The notes below the pieces were generated by a model. It did no database searches. It had not been told where the DNA came from and was given only the letters and a program-made list of their open reading frames with translations. From Spongiibacter nanhainus (GTDB lineage: Bacteria; Pseudomonadota; Gammaproteobacteria; Pseudomonadales; Spongiibacteraceae), in the NCBI RefSeq assembly GCF_016132545.1, contig NZ_CP066167.1, positions 1,267,001-1,331,000 on the forward strand: DNA of 64,000 bases, written 5' to 3'. A program made the position numbers and the translations under genes. Positions within the stretch are counted from its first letter, which is position 1. Each line of letters starts with the position of its first letter. Positions 35,838 to 45,857 of the stretch are shown here, piece by piece.

Positions 35838-38235
35838 CAGCTTGGTAACCAAAAATACTTTCCTTTAAAACGCTGGTGACGGCGGTGCCCAGACCGCCGA
35901 GACCTTTAAGTTGGAACTCCACCAGCACGGCAGAGTTGACCTCGGTGCCGGAATTGCCGGCCACTGTGTTATTGGACAGATTGTTGTCGTCCGGTTCCAA
36001 TGCCCGCTGGTAAACCACCCGGGTCAGCCAGCAGCAGTTTTGATATTCGGCCCCAACCAGGTTTTCGACCGGCCGGTTGTCTTCAAAATCGTAGTGTGTC
36101 TTGGCGAACAGCTTCCACTGGTTGTTCACCGGCACGCTGACCGAGGCTTCCGCCTGCATGACGTCGTCTTCCAAGCCGCCAAACTGGTTGCCCTCGCGGC
36201 GAAAGGTGTAGGCAACATTCAGCAGCGCACCGCTGTCGCCGCGCTGATGGTAGCTTAAATTGCTCTGGTTGATTACCCCTTGGCGGGCATCCATCAGCAT
36301 ATCAATGCTGAAACTCTGCCGCTCGCTGGGCAGCAGACGCACCTGAGTGGCAATGTCGGAGTTACTGGCGTCGCGAATGGGGTCGCCGGGCAATTGCACC
36401 TCGCCATCGCTGAAGTAGTAGAGTTGGCCGACACTCAGGGTGAGAAACTCCCGTCCGGCGCCGTGTTCTATAAAACGGCTGGTGACCCCGACGGTCAGCT
36501 GGTCGGCGTCATCGAGGCGGTCGTGGCCGGTAAAGCGGCTGCTGCGAAACAGTTGTTGATAGGTAAAGGTCAGCGCGGAGGTATCAAAATCGGGCTGGTC
36601 GCTTTGATCGGTAAACTCGGCGTAGCGGTAAAAAAGCCGCGGCTCCAGGGTTTGGGTTAAATCGCTGCCGGCAACGGTCAGGGGGCGTTCAAAGAACAGG
36701 CCGGCATCAATGCTGCCCTGCGTACTGCTGGCATTGGGGTTTTCCTCTGCCCCGACCAGGTCCGCATCCACTAGCTCGTAGGCAACATTGCGGCTTTCCA
36801 GGCTCGGTTTGATGAAGCCCCAGCGCCAGCGCATGGGGAAGCTGGCCCCCACGGTGCCATAAAGCCGCTGACCGGTAATCTGGTTGCCGCCGTCTTCGAC
36901 GCTGTCATTGTGGTCAAAGTAGGTGTATTCCAGCTCCATGCTGGGTTCAAGCTGAAAATTTCTCGCCGGCGCGCGGTATTGGAGGCCGATTTGGGGCAGC
37001 TTGCGGTAGGGGTCCTCCACCGCCGCGATAGTCTGGTAACGCTGCACTTCCACTCGCGCTGCCCAGCTGTTGTTAAGAAAGCTCAGCTGTGCCTGTTGAT
37101 TGAGGTGGGTACTGCGCTTCACTTCCAAGTTGGCCAGCCCCAGGTCGTCAAAGTAGTCTTCGTCACTGACTCGGGTGTAGTCGACTTCTGATGACCAACT
37201 GTCACTGAAAAAGCCTTTTTCCTGAATGTCCAGCAGCCAGCGATCCTCTCCCTTTTGCTGGTCTTCGGGCAGATAGCTGGTTTTGATCCCCCACTCGCTA
37301 ATGCCGTTGAGATAGCGGAACTCCGATTCCAGGGCCTCACCGCGCTCTTCGATAAAGCGCGGCGTCAGGATCAGGTCGTAGTTGGGCGCGAGATTGAGGT
37401 AATAAGGCGTGGAAATATCCAGCTGATTGTTGGCCAGGCCAAAAGTGGGGAACAAAAAGCCAGTTGCCCGCCGGTCGTCTACCGGGAAGTTGAGGTAGGG
37501 GGTGTAAAACACCGGGATATCGTAGACCCGGATGCTGGTGCCTTTGGCCACTCCCCGGCCGCTCTCGAAATCCAGCTCAATTTCCTTGGCGTGCAGCGAC
37601 CAGGTCTCGTTGTCGGGGGTGCACTGGGTATAGCTGGCATCGCTGAGTTCAAAACGACCGAAGTCAGAACGGGCAATGCGACCGGCAGCGCCCCGGGCGC
37701 CGCTGTCGTGGCTGAGGATTTCAGCCTGTTCCAGTTCGCCGAGGCCGCGATTGGTATCGATTAACGCAAACTGCCCCCGCATCATCACTCCCGGCTGGCG
37801 CAGTGTCACGTTGTCCCGCAGCAGCACGGTGCTGTCGCTGCGGCGGTATTGGGCGTAGCCGGCGTCGAGACTGAGGTTGCCTTTGCGCAATTGCACGTCG
37901 CCAGTCATGGTGGCCTGGTCGCCCACCGATTCAATGGTGTCTGAGGCAACGTTGAGGGGCGCGGTGGCCGGGTCCTGGTCGGCGCCAATCCAGTCCCGGG
38001 CCGGCTCGATAAAGCGTCCCTCGCAGCCCGGAGAGGTTTGGCAGCGGGCATCACTGGGCAGCATGTCGTTGGGTACCCAGTTCCAGTGGCGGTAGTATTC
38101 TGGCAGGCTCAGGGAATCCAGGTTGATCTGGGGCGCCGATTTGGCATCACTGTTTAGTGCCTGACACGCGTCTTGCCCATAAGCCGTCGTGCTGAGGGCC
38201 AGGAAAAGAATGCTGATGGTCAGGCGGTGTGGCAT
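35830..38235 (-). CDS. lptD: LPS-assembly outer-membrane protein LptD
   Basis: 801-aa outer-membrane translocon inserting lipopolysaccharide in the outer leaflet with LptE. A signal peptide ends near AYGQ (residue ~21). The OstA N-terminal periplasmic domain lies at ~95-220 (ADxV-like repeats, GDVQLRKGNLSLDAGYAQY). The large barrel includes VPVFYTPYLNFPVDDRR-type motifs near 245-262. A CC pair (NCCWL) near 730 and N-terminal cysteines could form the family's inter-domain disulphides. Leads the operon to apaH. Confidence 0.96.
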   Translation of the reverse strand: MPHRLTISILFLALSTTAYGQDACQALNSDAKSAPQINLDSLSLPEYYRHWNWVPNDMLPSDARCQTSPGCEGRFIEPARDWIGADQDPATAPLNVASDTIESVGDQATMTGDVQLRKGNLSLDAGYAQYRRSDSTVLLRDNVTLRQPGVMMRGQFALIDTNRGLGELEQAEILSHDSGARGAAGRIARSDFGRFELSDASYTQCTPDNETWSLHAKEIELDFESGRGVAKGTSIRVYDIPVFYTPYLNFPVDDRRATGFLFPTFGLANNQLDISTPYYLNLAPNYDLILTPRFIEERGEALESEFRYLNGISEWGIKTSYLPEDQQKGEDRWLLDIQEKGFFSDSWSSEVDYTRVSDEDYFDDLGLANLEVKRSTHLNQQAQLSFLNNSWAARVEVQRYQTIAAVEDPYRKLPQIGLQYRAPARNFQLEPSMELEYTYFDHNDSVEDGGNQITGQRLYGTVGASFPMRWRWGFIKPSLESRNVAYELVDADLVGAEENPNASSTQGSIDAGLFFERPLTVAGSDLTQTLEPRLFYRYAEFTDQSDQPDFDTSALTFTYQQLFRSSRFTGHDRLDDADQLTVGVTSRFIEHGAGREFLTLSVGQLYYFSDGEVQLPGDPIRDASNSDIATQVRLLPSERQSFSIDMLMDARQGVINQSNLSYHQRGDSGALLNVAYTFRREGNQFGGLEDDVMQAEASVSVPVNNQWKLFAKTHYDFEDNRPVENLVGAEYQNCCWLTRVVYQRALEPDDNNLSNNTVAGNSGTEVNSAVLVEFQLKGLGGLGTAVTSVLKESIFGYQADE

Positions 38236-38350
38236 CGACAGTGTGGGCTACGTTATTTGGCAATTTTTGCGAAGGCGCATCATAAAGCATTCTCTGCTAG
38301 GATGCCCGTTTGTCTGCTCCCTCAGCACAACGATTTCGGCACAATAATTG

Positions 38351-40219
<1,869 letters not shown>

Positions 40220-40292
40220 GCTGATTCCCCGGGCGGGATGCCTTAAAATACCCACCAATCTTTATTTCTAAACGTTCCTACAGGATTCTTGC

Positions 40293-40961
40293 ATGGCTGA
40301 CTATTGGATTGCCCCGTCGATTCTCTCGGCGGATTTTGCCCGTCTGGGCGAGGAAGTGGATAACGTACTGGAGGCAGGGGCCGACATCGTTCACTTCGAC
40401 GTGATGGACAATCACTACGTGCCCAACCTCACCATCGGCCCAATGGTTTGCAAGGCGCTGCGCAAACACGGCGTTAAGGCGCCGATCGACGTGCACCTGA
40501 TGGTTAAACCGGTGGATCAACTGATCGGCGACTTTGCCGAGGCCGGTGCCAGCTACATTACCTTTCACCCCGACGCCTCCATCCATGTTGATCGCTCCCT
40601 GCAAATGATCCGGGATGCGGGTTGCAAGGCCGGGCTGGTGCTTAATCCGGCGGTAGGGCCCGACGTACTGAAATACGTAATCGACAAGCTGGACATGATT
40701 CTGCTGATGTCGGTGAACCCCGGCTTTGGCGGTCAGTCCTTTATCCCCTCGACGCTGGATAAAGTCCGCGAAGTGCGGGCGCTGATCGATGCCAGTGGGC
40801 GGGATATTCGCCTGGAAGTGGACGGCGGTATCTCTGCCAAGAATATCGCCGATATTGCCGCTGCTGGCGCCGATACCTTTGTAGCCGGCTCGGCGATCTT
40901 CAATCAGGACGATTACAGCGCCGTTATCGATGGCATGCGGACTCAGCTCGCCAGCGTATGA
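40293..40961 (+). CDS. rpe: ribulose-phosphate 3-epimerase
   Basis: 222-aa TIM-barrel enzyme interconverting ribulose-5-P and xylulose-5-[15 protein letters not shown] at the N-terminus, the metal/catalytic [17 protein letters not shown] near 34-50, VHLMV near 68, [12 protein letters not shown] near 144-155 and VDGGI near 178 are all intact. It is coupled to gph by an ATGA overlap. Confidence 0.98.
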   Translation: MADYWIAPSILSADFARLGEEVDNVLEAGADIVHFDVMDNHYVPNLTIGPMVCKALRKHGVKAPIDVHLMVKPVDQLIGDFAEAGASYITFHPDASIHVDRSLQMIRDAGCKAGLVLNPAVGPDVLKYVIDKLDMILLMSVNPGFGGQSFIPSTLDKVREVRALIDASGRDIRLEVDGGISAKNIADIAAAGADTFVAGSAIFNQDDYSAVIDGMRTQLASV

Positions 40962-41671
40962 GCGGTCTCAATGCCTTGCTGAGCGCGCCGCTGCGCGGCC
41001 TGCTGTTTGATCTGGACGGCACACTGGTGGACAGCGTACCCGACCTGGCCGCAGCGTTGGATACGGCGCTGGAGTCCCTGGGCTATGCTCCAGCTGGCGA
41101 GGCCCGGGCGCGGCACTGGGTGGGCAATGGTGCGCCAAAACTTGCCCAGCGGGGCTTGGCTTGGGCGCTGGAAGTCGATGAGGCACGGGCCCCGGCGGCC
41201 CAGGTTGAACGCTTGTTGGCTGAATTTTACCGCGCCTATGGGGAAGACAGTTGGTCCCGCAGTCAACTGTATCCGGGGGTGCGTGAAGCTCTGGAATACT
41301 GGGCAGCTCAGGGCATAAAAATGGCCTGCGTGACCAACAAACCGGAGCGCTTTACCCATCCGCTACTGGCGCATTTTGGTCTCGAAGCACTGCTGCCGGT
41401 GGTGGTGGGAGGCGACACCTTGCCCCAGCGCAAGCCGGACCCGGCGCCCCTGTTGCTGGCCTGTGAACGCCTTGGCGTGTCTGTAGACAGCACGGTTATG
41501 GTGGGGGACTCTATCAATGACGTACAAGCCGCTCGCGCCTGTCATATGCCCGTCGCCTGCGTCAGCTACGGTTACAATCACGGGTCGCCCATTGCCGATG
41601 CCAAACCGGATCTGCTGGTGGCGCACTTTTCCGAGTTGCTGCACACAGAGCGCAGAAACCCAGGAAAATAG
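40958..41671 (+). CDS. gph: phosphoglycolate phosphatase
   Basis: 237-aa HAD phosphatase removing phosphate from 2-phosphoglycolate. HAD motif I is [16 protein letters not shown] (residues ~13-28), motif II lies in [15 protein letters not shown] near 122-136 and motif IV is [14 protein letters not shown] near 181-194. In pseudomonads rpe-gph is followed by trpE; here the REPIN array, the IS element and four other genes intervene and trpE is inverted. Confidence 0.95.
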   Translation: MSGLNALLSAPLRGLLFDLDGTLVDSVPDLAAALDTALESLGYAPAGEARARHWVGNGAPKLAQRGLAWALEVDEARAPAAQVERLLAEFYRAYGEDSWSRSQLYPGVREALEYWAAQGIKMACVTNKPERFTHPLLAHFGLEALLPVVVGGDTLPQRKPDPAPLLLACERLGVSVDSTVMVGDSINDVQAARACHMPVACVSYGYNHGSPIADAKPDLLVAHFSELLHTERRNPGK

Positions 41672-41672
41672 C

Positions 41673-42178
41673 GTAGGGCAGACAGCGCTATACCTGTCCG
41701 CCGCTGACCGGGTGATTTGATTCGGCGTACATGAAATGCGATGTACGCCCTACGATTCGGGGTGAACTTTGGGCGTCGCGTAGGGCGGACAGCGCTTTAC
41801 CTGTCCGCCGTGGACCGGTTGATTTGCTTCGGCGTACATGAAATGCGATGTACGCCCTACGTTTCGGGATGAACTTTGGGCGTCGCGAGGGCGGACCGTG
41901 CTTTACCTGTCCGCCGTGGACCGGGTGATTTGCTTCGGCGTACATAAAATGCGATGTACGCCCTACGATTCGGGGTGAACTTTGGGCGTCGCGCAGGGCG
42001 GACAACGCTTTACCTGTCCGCCGTGGACCGGGTGATTTGCTTCGGCGTACATGAAATGCGATGTACGCCCTACGTTTCGGGATGAGCTTTGGGCGTCGCG
42101 CAGGGCGGACAGCGCTTTACCTGTCCGCCGTGGACCGGGTGACTTGCTTCGGCGTACATAAAATGCGATGTACGCCCT
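41673..42178. repeat. tandem 107-bp REPIN-like array, left part
   Basis: Copies start at 41673, 41780, 41887 (one base shorter), 41993 and 42100; the last is split by the IS element and resumes at 43384. Each unit has two perfect or near-perfect 9-bp hairpins, GGCGGACAG/CTGTCCGCC and GGCGTACAT/ATGTACGCC. The pair is bracketed by CGTAGGGCG/CGCCCTACG, so the pair is itself an inverted repeat (REP in, REP out), followed by a spacer ending GGGCGTCGC. There is no coding potential; the open frames across it are repeat-derived. Units are diverged copies, so the expansion is not very recent. Confidence 0.92.
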
Positions 42179-42189
42179 TGTATCTCTCC

Positions 42190-42369
42190 AAAGTGACGGG
42201 TTAGCTTCCCGTTGCTTACTGGCCGGGTTTAGAGGATGTGTCCGCCCTTAGCTCTTGAAGCTGCGACGTAGATTATCCTCCCGGCCCCTCATCTTTGATA
42301 TTGAATGGTATCCAAGCGCCCGGCGCTAGGGCCGGTGACGCTGCATGGACAAGGGGAGTTGGAAAGATG
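42190..42369 (+). ncRNA. candidate bridge RNA of the IS110 element
   Basis: Three structures follow in the order known for IS621. (1) 5' hairpin ACGGG/CCCGT (42196-42212). (2) Target-binding loop: stem GAGGAT/ATCCTC (42232-42237, 42275-42280) with inner stem AGCT/AGCT. The 5' side TGTCCGCCCT (42239-42248) matches the left target TGTACGCCCT 9/10, and the 3' side ACGTAG (42266-42271) is complementary to the right target CTACGT. (3) Donor-binding loop: stem CATCTTT/AAAGATG (42290-42296, 42363-42369), inner stems AGCG/CGCT and CCGGC/GCCGG. ATGGTATC (42305-42312) is identical to the right end 43377-43384, and ACAAG (42349-42353) is complementary to CTTGT at the left end (42177-42181). The exact 5' and 3' ends are guesses. 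Confidence 0.85.
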
Positions 42370-43347
42370 ACAGACGTTGTTGGGATCGATGTGAGCAAGG
42401 CCAAGCTGGATTGCCTGTGGCTTCGTGATCACACCACTTTGAAGGTGAAGACCAAAGTGATGGCCAATGACAATAAAGGCCATCAAGCACTGTGCCAATG
42501 GTTGCCCAAGACCTTAAAGCTTGAGCCCGCACAGATTCTGGTGGTGATGGAAGCGACTGGGATTTACCATGAGCAGCTCGCCCTCACCTTACACGATGCC
42601 GGCTTTCGGGTTGCGGTGGTCAACCCGGCCCACATCAAAGCCTACGCCCACAGCCTGGGCAATACCCACAAAACGGATAAGCAAGATAGTTTAATCATTG
42701 CCCGCTTTGGCGCTGAACGCGACCCTGCCCTCTGGCAGCCCGAGCCGCTGGAAATCCGTGAGCTGAAGGCGCTGATTGCCCGCCTGGAAGCACTGGAAGT
42801 GGATTACCAGCGAGAATGCAACCGCTTGGAGAAGGCGGAACTCCGCCCTGCATCGCAGACGGTTTTAGACTCTATCCACACCATGCTCAGCGAGCTGGAG
42901 AAGGCGAAACGCCGTATCGAAGAGGACATCGACGACCACATTGATCGCCACCCTGGGCTCAAGCATGACAAGGCCTTGTTGGAGAGTATCCCCGGCGTGG
43001 GAAAGGTCGTCAGCCGCCTGATGCTGTCGGTGATCCATAGTCGGAATTTCACTGGCGCCAAACAGGTGGCGGCTTATCTTGGCCTGATTCCTACCCAGGT
43101 GGAATCGGGGGTGTTTCGAGGACGCAGTGCGCTGAGTAAGCGGGGCCCGGCCTCAGTGAGAGCGAAGCTGTACATGGCGGCCGTATGCGCCAGCCAGTAC
43201 AACCCGGATGTCTCAGCGATGAAAGAACGACTATTGGCCAACGGTAAAAACCGCATGCAGACCATCGGTGCTGCCATGCGTAAGTTGGTGCATATCTGCT
43301 TTGGTGTGATCAAGAATCAAACGGAATACAGGCCACAAACGGTGTAA
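42367..43347 (+). CDS. IS110-family transposase (DEDD/serine recombinase)
   Basis: 326-aa RNA-guided recombinase. The N-terminal RuvC-like DEDD domain shows GIDVSKAKLD (residues ~5-14), VVMEATGIYHEQL near 60-72 and HKTDKQDSLIIARF near 101-114. A coiled-coil linker lies at ~140-215. The C-terminal Tnp20 domain has ESIPGVGKVVSRL near 204 and AAYLGLIPTQVESGVFRGR near 237-255, which includes the candidate catalytic serine. The ATG at 42367 has GGGGAG 8 nt upstream. This start codon lies within the predicted closing stem of the bridge-RNA donor loop. Confidence 0.95.
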   Translation: MTDVVGIDVSKAKLDCLWLRDHTTLKVKTKVMANDNKGHQALCQWLPKTLKLEPAQILVVMEATGIYHEQLALTLHDAGFRVAVVNPAHIKAYAHSLGNTHKTDKQDSLIIARFGAERDPALWQPEPLEIRELKALIARLEALEVDYQRECNRLEKAELRPASQTVLDSIHTMLSELEKAKRRIEEDIDDHIDRHPGLKHDKALLESIPGVGKVVSRLMLSVIHSRNFTGAKQVAAYLGLIPTQVESGVFRGRSALSKRGPASVRAKLYMAAVCASQYNPDVSAMKERLLANGKNRMQTIGAAMRKLVHICFGVIKNQTEYRPQTV

Positions 43348-43363
43348 AAAACACCGCTTGTGG
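43333..43363 (+). terminator. hairpin spanning the transposase stop codon
   Basis: CCACAA-a-CGGTGT, AAAAA loop, ACACCG-c-TTGTGG: 12 paired bases with a single mismatch. The stop TAA (43345-43347) is at the loop. No U-run follows; it may protect the element from outside transcription or stabilise the mRNA. Confidence 0.5.
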
Positions 43364-43383
43364 CGGTATGGGAGAGATGGTAT

Positions 43384-43545
43384 CTACGTTTCGGGGTGAA
43401 CTTTGGGCGTCGCGTAGGGCGGACAACGCTTTACCTGTCCGCCGTGGACTGGGTGATTTGTTTCGGCGTACATGAAATGCAATGTACGCCCTACGTTTCG
43501 GGATGAACTTCGGGCGTCGCGTAGGGCGGACAGCGCTTTGGTTTC
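43384..43545. repeat. tandem 107-bp REPIN-like array, right part
   Basis: The remainder of the split unit (43384-43413), a full unit at 43414-43520 and a truncated one from 43521 that loses similarity after TAGGGCGGACAGCGCTTTGG-like sequence near 43545. The rest of the spacer to 43619 shows nothing but a ribosome-binding site. Confidence 0.88.
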
Positions 43546-43619
43546 CGCCACGTCCATGCCGGATCTGCCACCACCGATATCCAGAAAATACAGGAATCCA
43601 CAAAAAGGAGACACAGGAC

Positions 43620-44321
43620 GTGAAGAAAACCACATGGATCGCCGTTGTCATCGGCATACTGGCCTGGCCGCACTTTCTCTTTGCGGCCTGTCCCGCCAAC
43701 CACGTTGGCCTATCACTGGGTCAGCCTATCGATACCACCAAAAAGGCAGTGCTAGCTAGCGGCGATTTCCGGCTGTTGGACGAAGCCTTCAATCAGCGCC
43801 AACAGGTCGGCCACAGTTACTACAGCAACGATGTTTGGAAAACAGAGACACTAAGCCGTGCCGATAATCGCCTGCTGGCACGTTGGGTAACGCCCGAAGG
43901 GCGCCAACGCCTGAAACAGGCGGCGGCAAATAATCCGCAACTGGCCCAGTCGGTCGAGCGCTTGTCGGCATTGCCGCCCCGGCGGGACTATAAGCGCATC
44001 GATCTGGTAAACGATGGCAGTCGACTGGTCGGGGTTATCGTGGATTTTAATTTTGTTGAGCGGCAGGGCTTGGCGTATTCCCAGCAGAATGAGTCAGCTG
44101 AAAAGTTGAGTGATTGGGCCTGGGAGCGGTTTTGTGCAGACGTGACTCTGGATCGCTATGGCCGCTACTACAGCCCGGAGTTACTGTGCATTGACAGCCG
44201 GGGAAGCAACACGGAGAAGCAGATTGAAGTGAAGAAACTGCGCCAAGGTGACTGTGTTTACCACCTCACAGTGGGCAGTGTTGGAGCCCGGGAATCCTTG
44301 ACAGGAGCGGGCCGCCGATAG
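43620..44321 (+). CDS. secreted protein of unknown function
   Basis: 233-aa precursor. The signal peptide is MKKTTWIAVVIGILAWPHFLFA with likely cleavage before ACPANH. The mature part has cysteines at the start (ACPA), near 178 (RFCADV), near 199 (LLCIDS) and near 214 (GDCVYH), enough for two disulphides. The GTG at 43620 is chosen for AAAAAGGAG (43602-43610) 9 nt upstream. It sits directly right of the IS/REPIN block. I do not recognise the family. Confidence 0.7.
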   Translation: MKKTTWIAVVIGILAWPHFLFAACPANHVGLSLGQPIDTTKKAVLASGDFRLLDEAFNQRQQVGHSYYSNDVWKTETLSRADNRLLARWVTPEGRQRLKQAAANNPQLAQSVERLSALPPRRDYKRIDLVNDGSRLVGVIVDFNFVERQGLAYSQQNESAEKLSDWAWERFCADVTLDRYGRYYSPELLCIDSRGSNTEKQIEVKKLRQGDCVYHLTVGSVGARESLTGAGRR

Positions 44322-44328
44322 GGCCCGC
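44307..44328 (+). terminator. hairpin at the 3' end of the secreted-protein gene
   Basis: GCGGGCC (44307-44313) pairs with GGCCCGC (44322-44328) across the stop codon, followed by ATCCTTTGG. The weak T tract makes it a doubtful intrinsic terminator. Confidence 0.35.
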
Positions 44329-44363
44329 ATCCTTTGGTCCCGGAGCCGGGTGAGATGCCCGCA

Positions 44364-45773
44364 CTAACTCCGGTACGCTTCGGGTATGGTCAGCTCATAG
44401 GTGAGACCTAGGCCGGGGATGCCGAAAAATACCGGCCCCCGCTGTGAGCTGAAATACAGGCGACTGCCGTCGGCGGTAAAGGCGGGGCCGGTAAGCTCAC
44501 TGCTGCCGCCCGGGACTTGCAACAGAATCTTTGAGGGCTGGTTGGGGATCACCAGCAGCAGTCGCATGGCATCGCCATCCTCCGCCACAATCACATCGCC
44601 AGCGGGGCTGACCACCAGGTTGTCGACATCGTTGATGGGCATGTCGTTGCCGATCAGCTGATCATTGTCGAACACCACTTCAATCAGGTCGTTATCCACG
44701 TCCAAGGCGTAGACCCGGTTGTCGCCTTTACAGGTGAAAAACACCACCGCCCGCAGCGGGTTGGGGCTGCCTTCAACATTGGGGCGTTCACCCTCGGGGA
44801 AATATTGCATCCAGATGCCTTCTCCCCCTTTAAAGACCGTCCCCGGCGCGCTGCCGGTGGCGTTCAGTTCATCCCGCACCTCGGCCTGGGGACGGTCGGG
44901 GGATTGCACAGGCACCCAGCTGACCTTGTGCAGCTTGCGGGCGGTGCTCAGATCGTCTTGGTAACCGCCATTCTCAAAGCCCTCGATTTCCAGCACTTCC
45001 AGCAAGCCGGCGTCCAGATTAAGGCCTTCGCGACCGTTAATGGCTGGAGCATTGCCGATAGCGGTAAAGCGGTACAGGCGACCACTGCCGGAGTCTTCGG
45101 TGAGGTAGACGCTGCGGGTGGGCATATCCACAGCGGCGGCCTCGTGGTTGAAAATTCCTAACGCGGGGTGGGCCACTGCCGAGTCGGCATCGCCAAAGGG
45201 GTCGCATTCATAGACCAGGCCGTCGCCAACTTCCTCGCAGGACAGCCAGGTCTGCCAGGGGGTGGCGCCGCCGGCGCAGTTGCGACGGGTGTTGCGGAGG
45301 ATGCGGTAGTGGTCGGTGACCTCGCCGCTGGCGTTAAAGCGCAGCGCACCCACACCGCCCGGAGTGCTTTCGCTGTTGGAGACATACGCCCAGCCGCCGT
45401 CGTCGGCCATAAATACGGCGCCACCATCCGGTGCCTGGTGCCAGGGGGTAAAGCCCAGACTGGCAGGTATACCGGATCGCGCAACCCGGCGCACGCTGAA
45501 CCCTTCGGGGATCAAAATGCTATCCACATCGGACTCGACCAAGGGGCCGATTTGGCTGAGGGGGCCGGGTTGCAGGGGGAGTTGCGTAGCCGCTGGTGCG
45601 GGGGGATTGGGGATGTCTGGGTTAGGAGTGTCTGGGTTGGGATTGTCCGGGTTGGGAGAATCTCCGGAGCCGCGGTTGGGGGAACTAGAGGAGCTCCCAC
45701 AGGCGTAAAGCCCGACGGCGGCAGACCCCAAAAACATGGCGCGAAGTAGCTCGCGGCGGCTGGATGTTTGCAT
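44364..45773 (-). CDS. PhoX/DUF839-family phosphatase-like lipoprotein
   Basis: 469-aa exported protein. The N-terminus MQTSSRRELLRAMFLG with a later lipobox-like LYACGS (residues ~22-27) suggests Tat export and lipid attachment. A low-complexity linker follows, built on repeats of PNPD (PNPDNPNPDTPNPDIPNP). The beta-propeller body has PhoX features: LSCEEVGDGLVYE near 170, a FNHEAAAVD motif near 205, an EDSGSGRLYRF segment near 223, GGEGIWMQY near 328 and FFTCKGDN. PhoX enzymes are Ca/Fe-dependent alkaline phosphatases; activity here is not proven. No Pho box was recognised upstream. Confidence 0.8.
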   Translation of the reverse strand: MQTSSRRELLRAMFLGSAAVGLYACGSSSSSPNRGSGDSPNPDNPNPDTPNPDIPNPPAPAATQLPLQPGPLSQIGPLVESDVDSILIPEGFSVRRVARSGIPASLGFTPWHQAPDGGAVFMADDGGWAYVSNSESTPGGVGALRFNASGEVTDHYRILRNTRRNCAGGATPWQTWLSCEEVGDGLVYECDPFGDADSAVAHPALGIFNHEAAAVDMPTRSVYLTEDSGSGRLYRFTAIGNAPAINGREGLNLDAGLLEVLEIEGFENGGYQDDLSTARKLHKVSWVPVQSPDRPQAEVRDELNATGSAPGTVFKGGEGIWMQYFPEGERPNVEGSPNPLRAVVFFTCKGDNRVYALDVDNDLIEVVFDNDQLIGNDMPINDVDNLVVSPAGDVIVAEDGDAMRLLLVIPNQPSKILLQVPGGSSELTGPAFTADGSRLYFSSQRGPVFFGIPGLGLTYELTIPEAYRS

Positions 45774-45857
45774 GATAGCCTCTCAAACTGCGACAGGTAT
45801 GTGACAGGTTAAAAGGCCATAAGCTAACGCAGGACTATGGCAACTTGGTGACGGCAA

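Larger units (their letters stand above)
42179..43385 (+). mobile_element. IS110-family insertion sequence, 1207 bp including one CT core
   Basis: The boundaries come from the interrupted repeat. Unit 5 reads ...TGTACGCCCT up to 42178 and resumes as CTACGTTTCGG at 43384. Removing 1207 bp restores exactly 107 bp. Only CT is duplicated, as for IS621-type IS110 elements. Subterminal ATCTCTCC (42182-42189) and GGAGAGAT (43371-43378) are an 8-bp inverted pair. Contents are a long 5' noncoding end (42179-42366) with a bridge-RNA fold, a DEDD transposase gene and a short 3' end. The transposase is intact, so the element may be active. Confidence 0.93.

Noticed and set aside
41688-42005. Open frames with repeated ARSSPRIVGRTSHFMYAE-like peptides in the array
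   Set aside because: The peptide repeat is simply the translated 107-bp DNA repeat; there is no ribosome-binding site or homology.
41673-42178. Regular repeats considered as a CRISPR array
   Set aside because: The whole 107-bp unit is repeated, with no unique spacers, and the units consist of paired hairpins; no cas gene is present.
42295-42366. A longer transposase beginning upstream of 42367
   Set aside because: The extension covers the bridge-RNA donor loop, and GGGGAG plus the conserved GIDVSKAKLD start support 42367.
43348-43383. A bridge RNA in the 3' end of the element, as in the IS1111 group
   Set aside because: Only 36 bp lie between the stop codon and the right end, and the guide matches are all in the 5' noncoding end.
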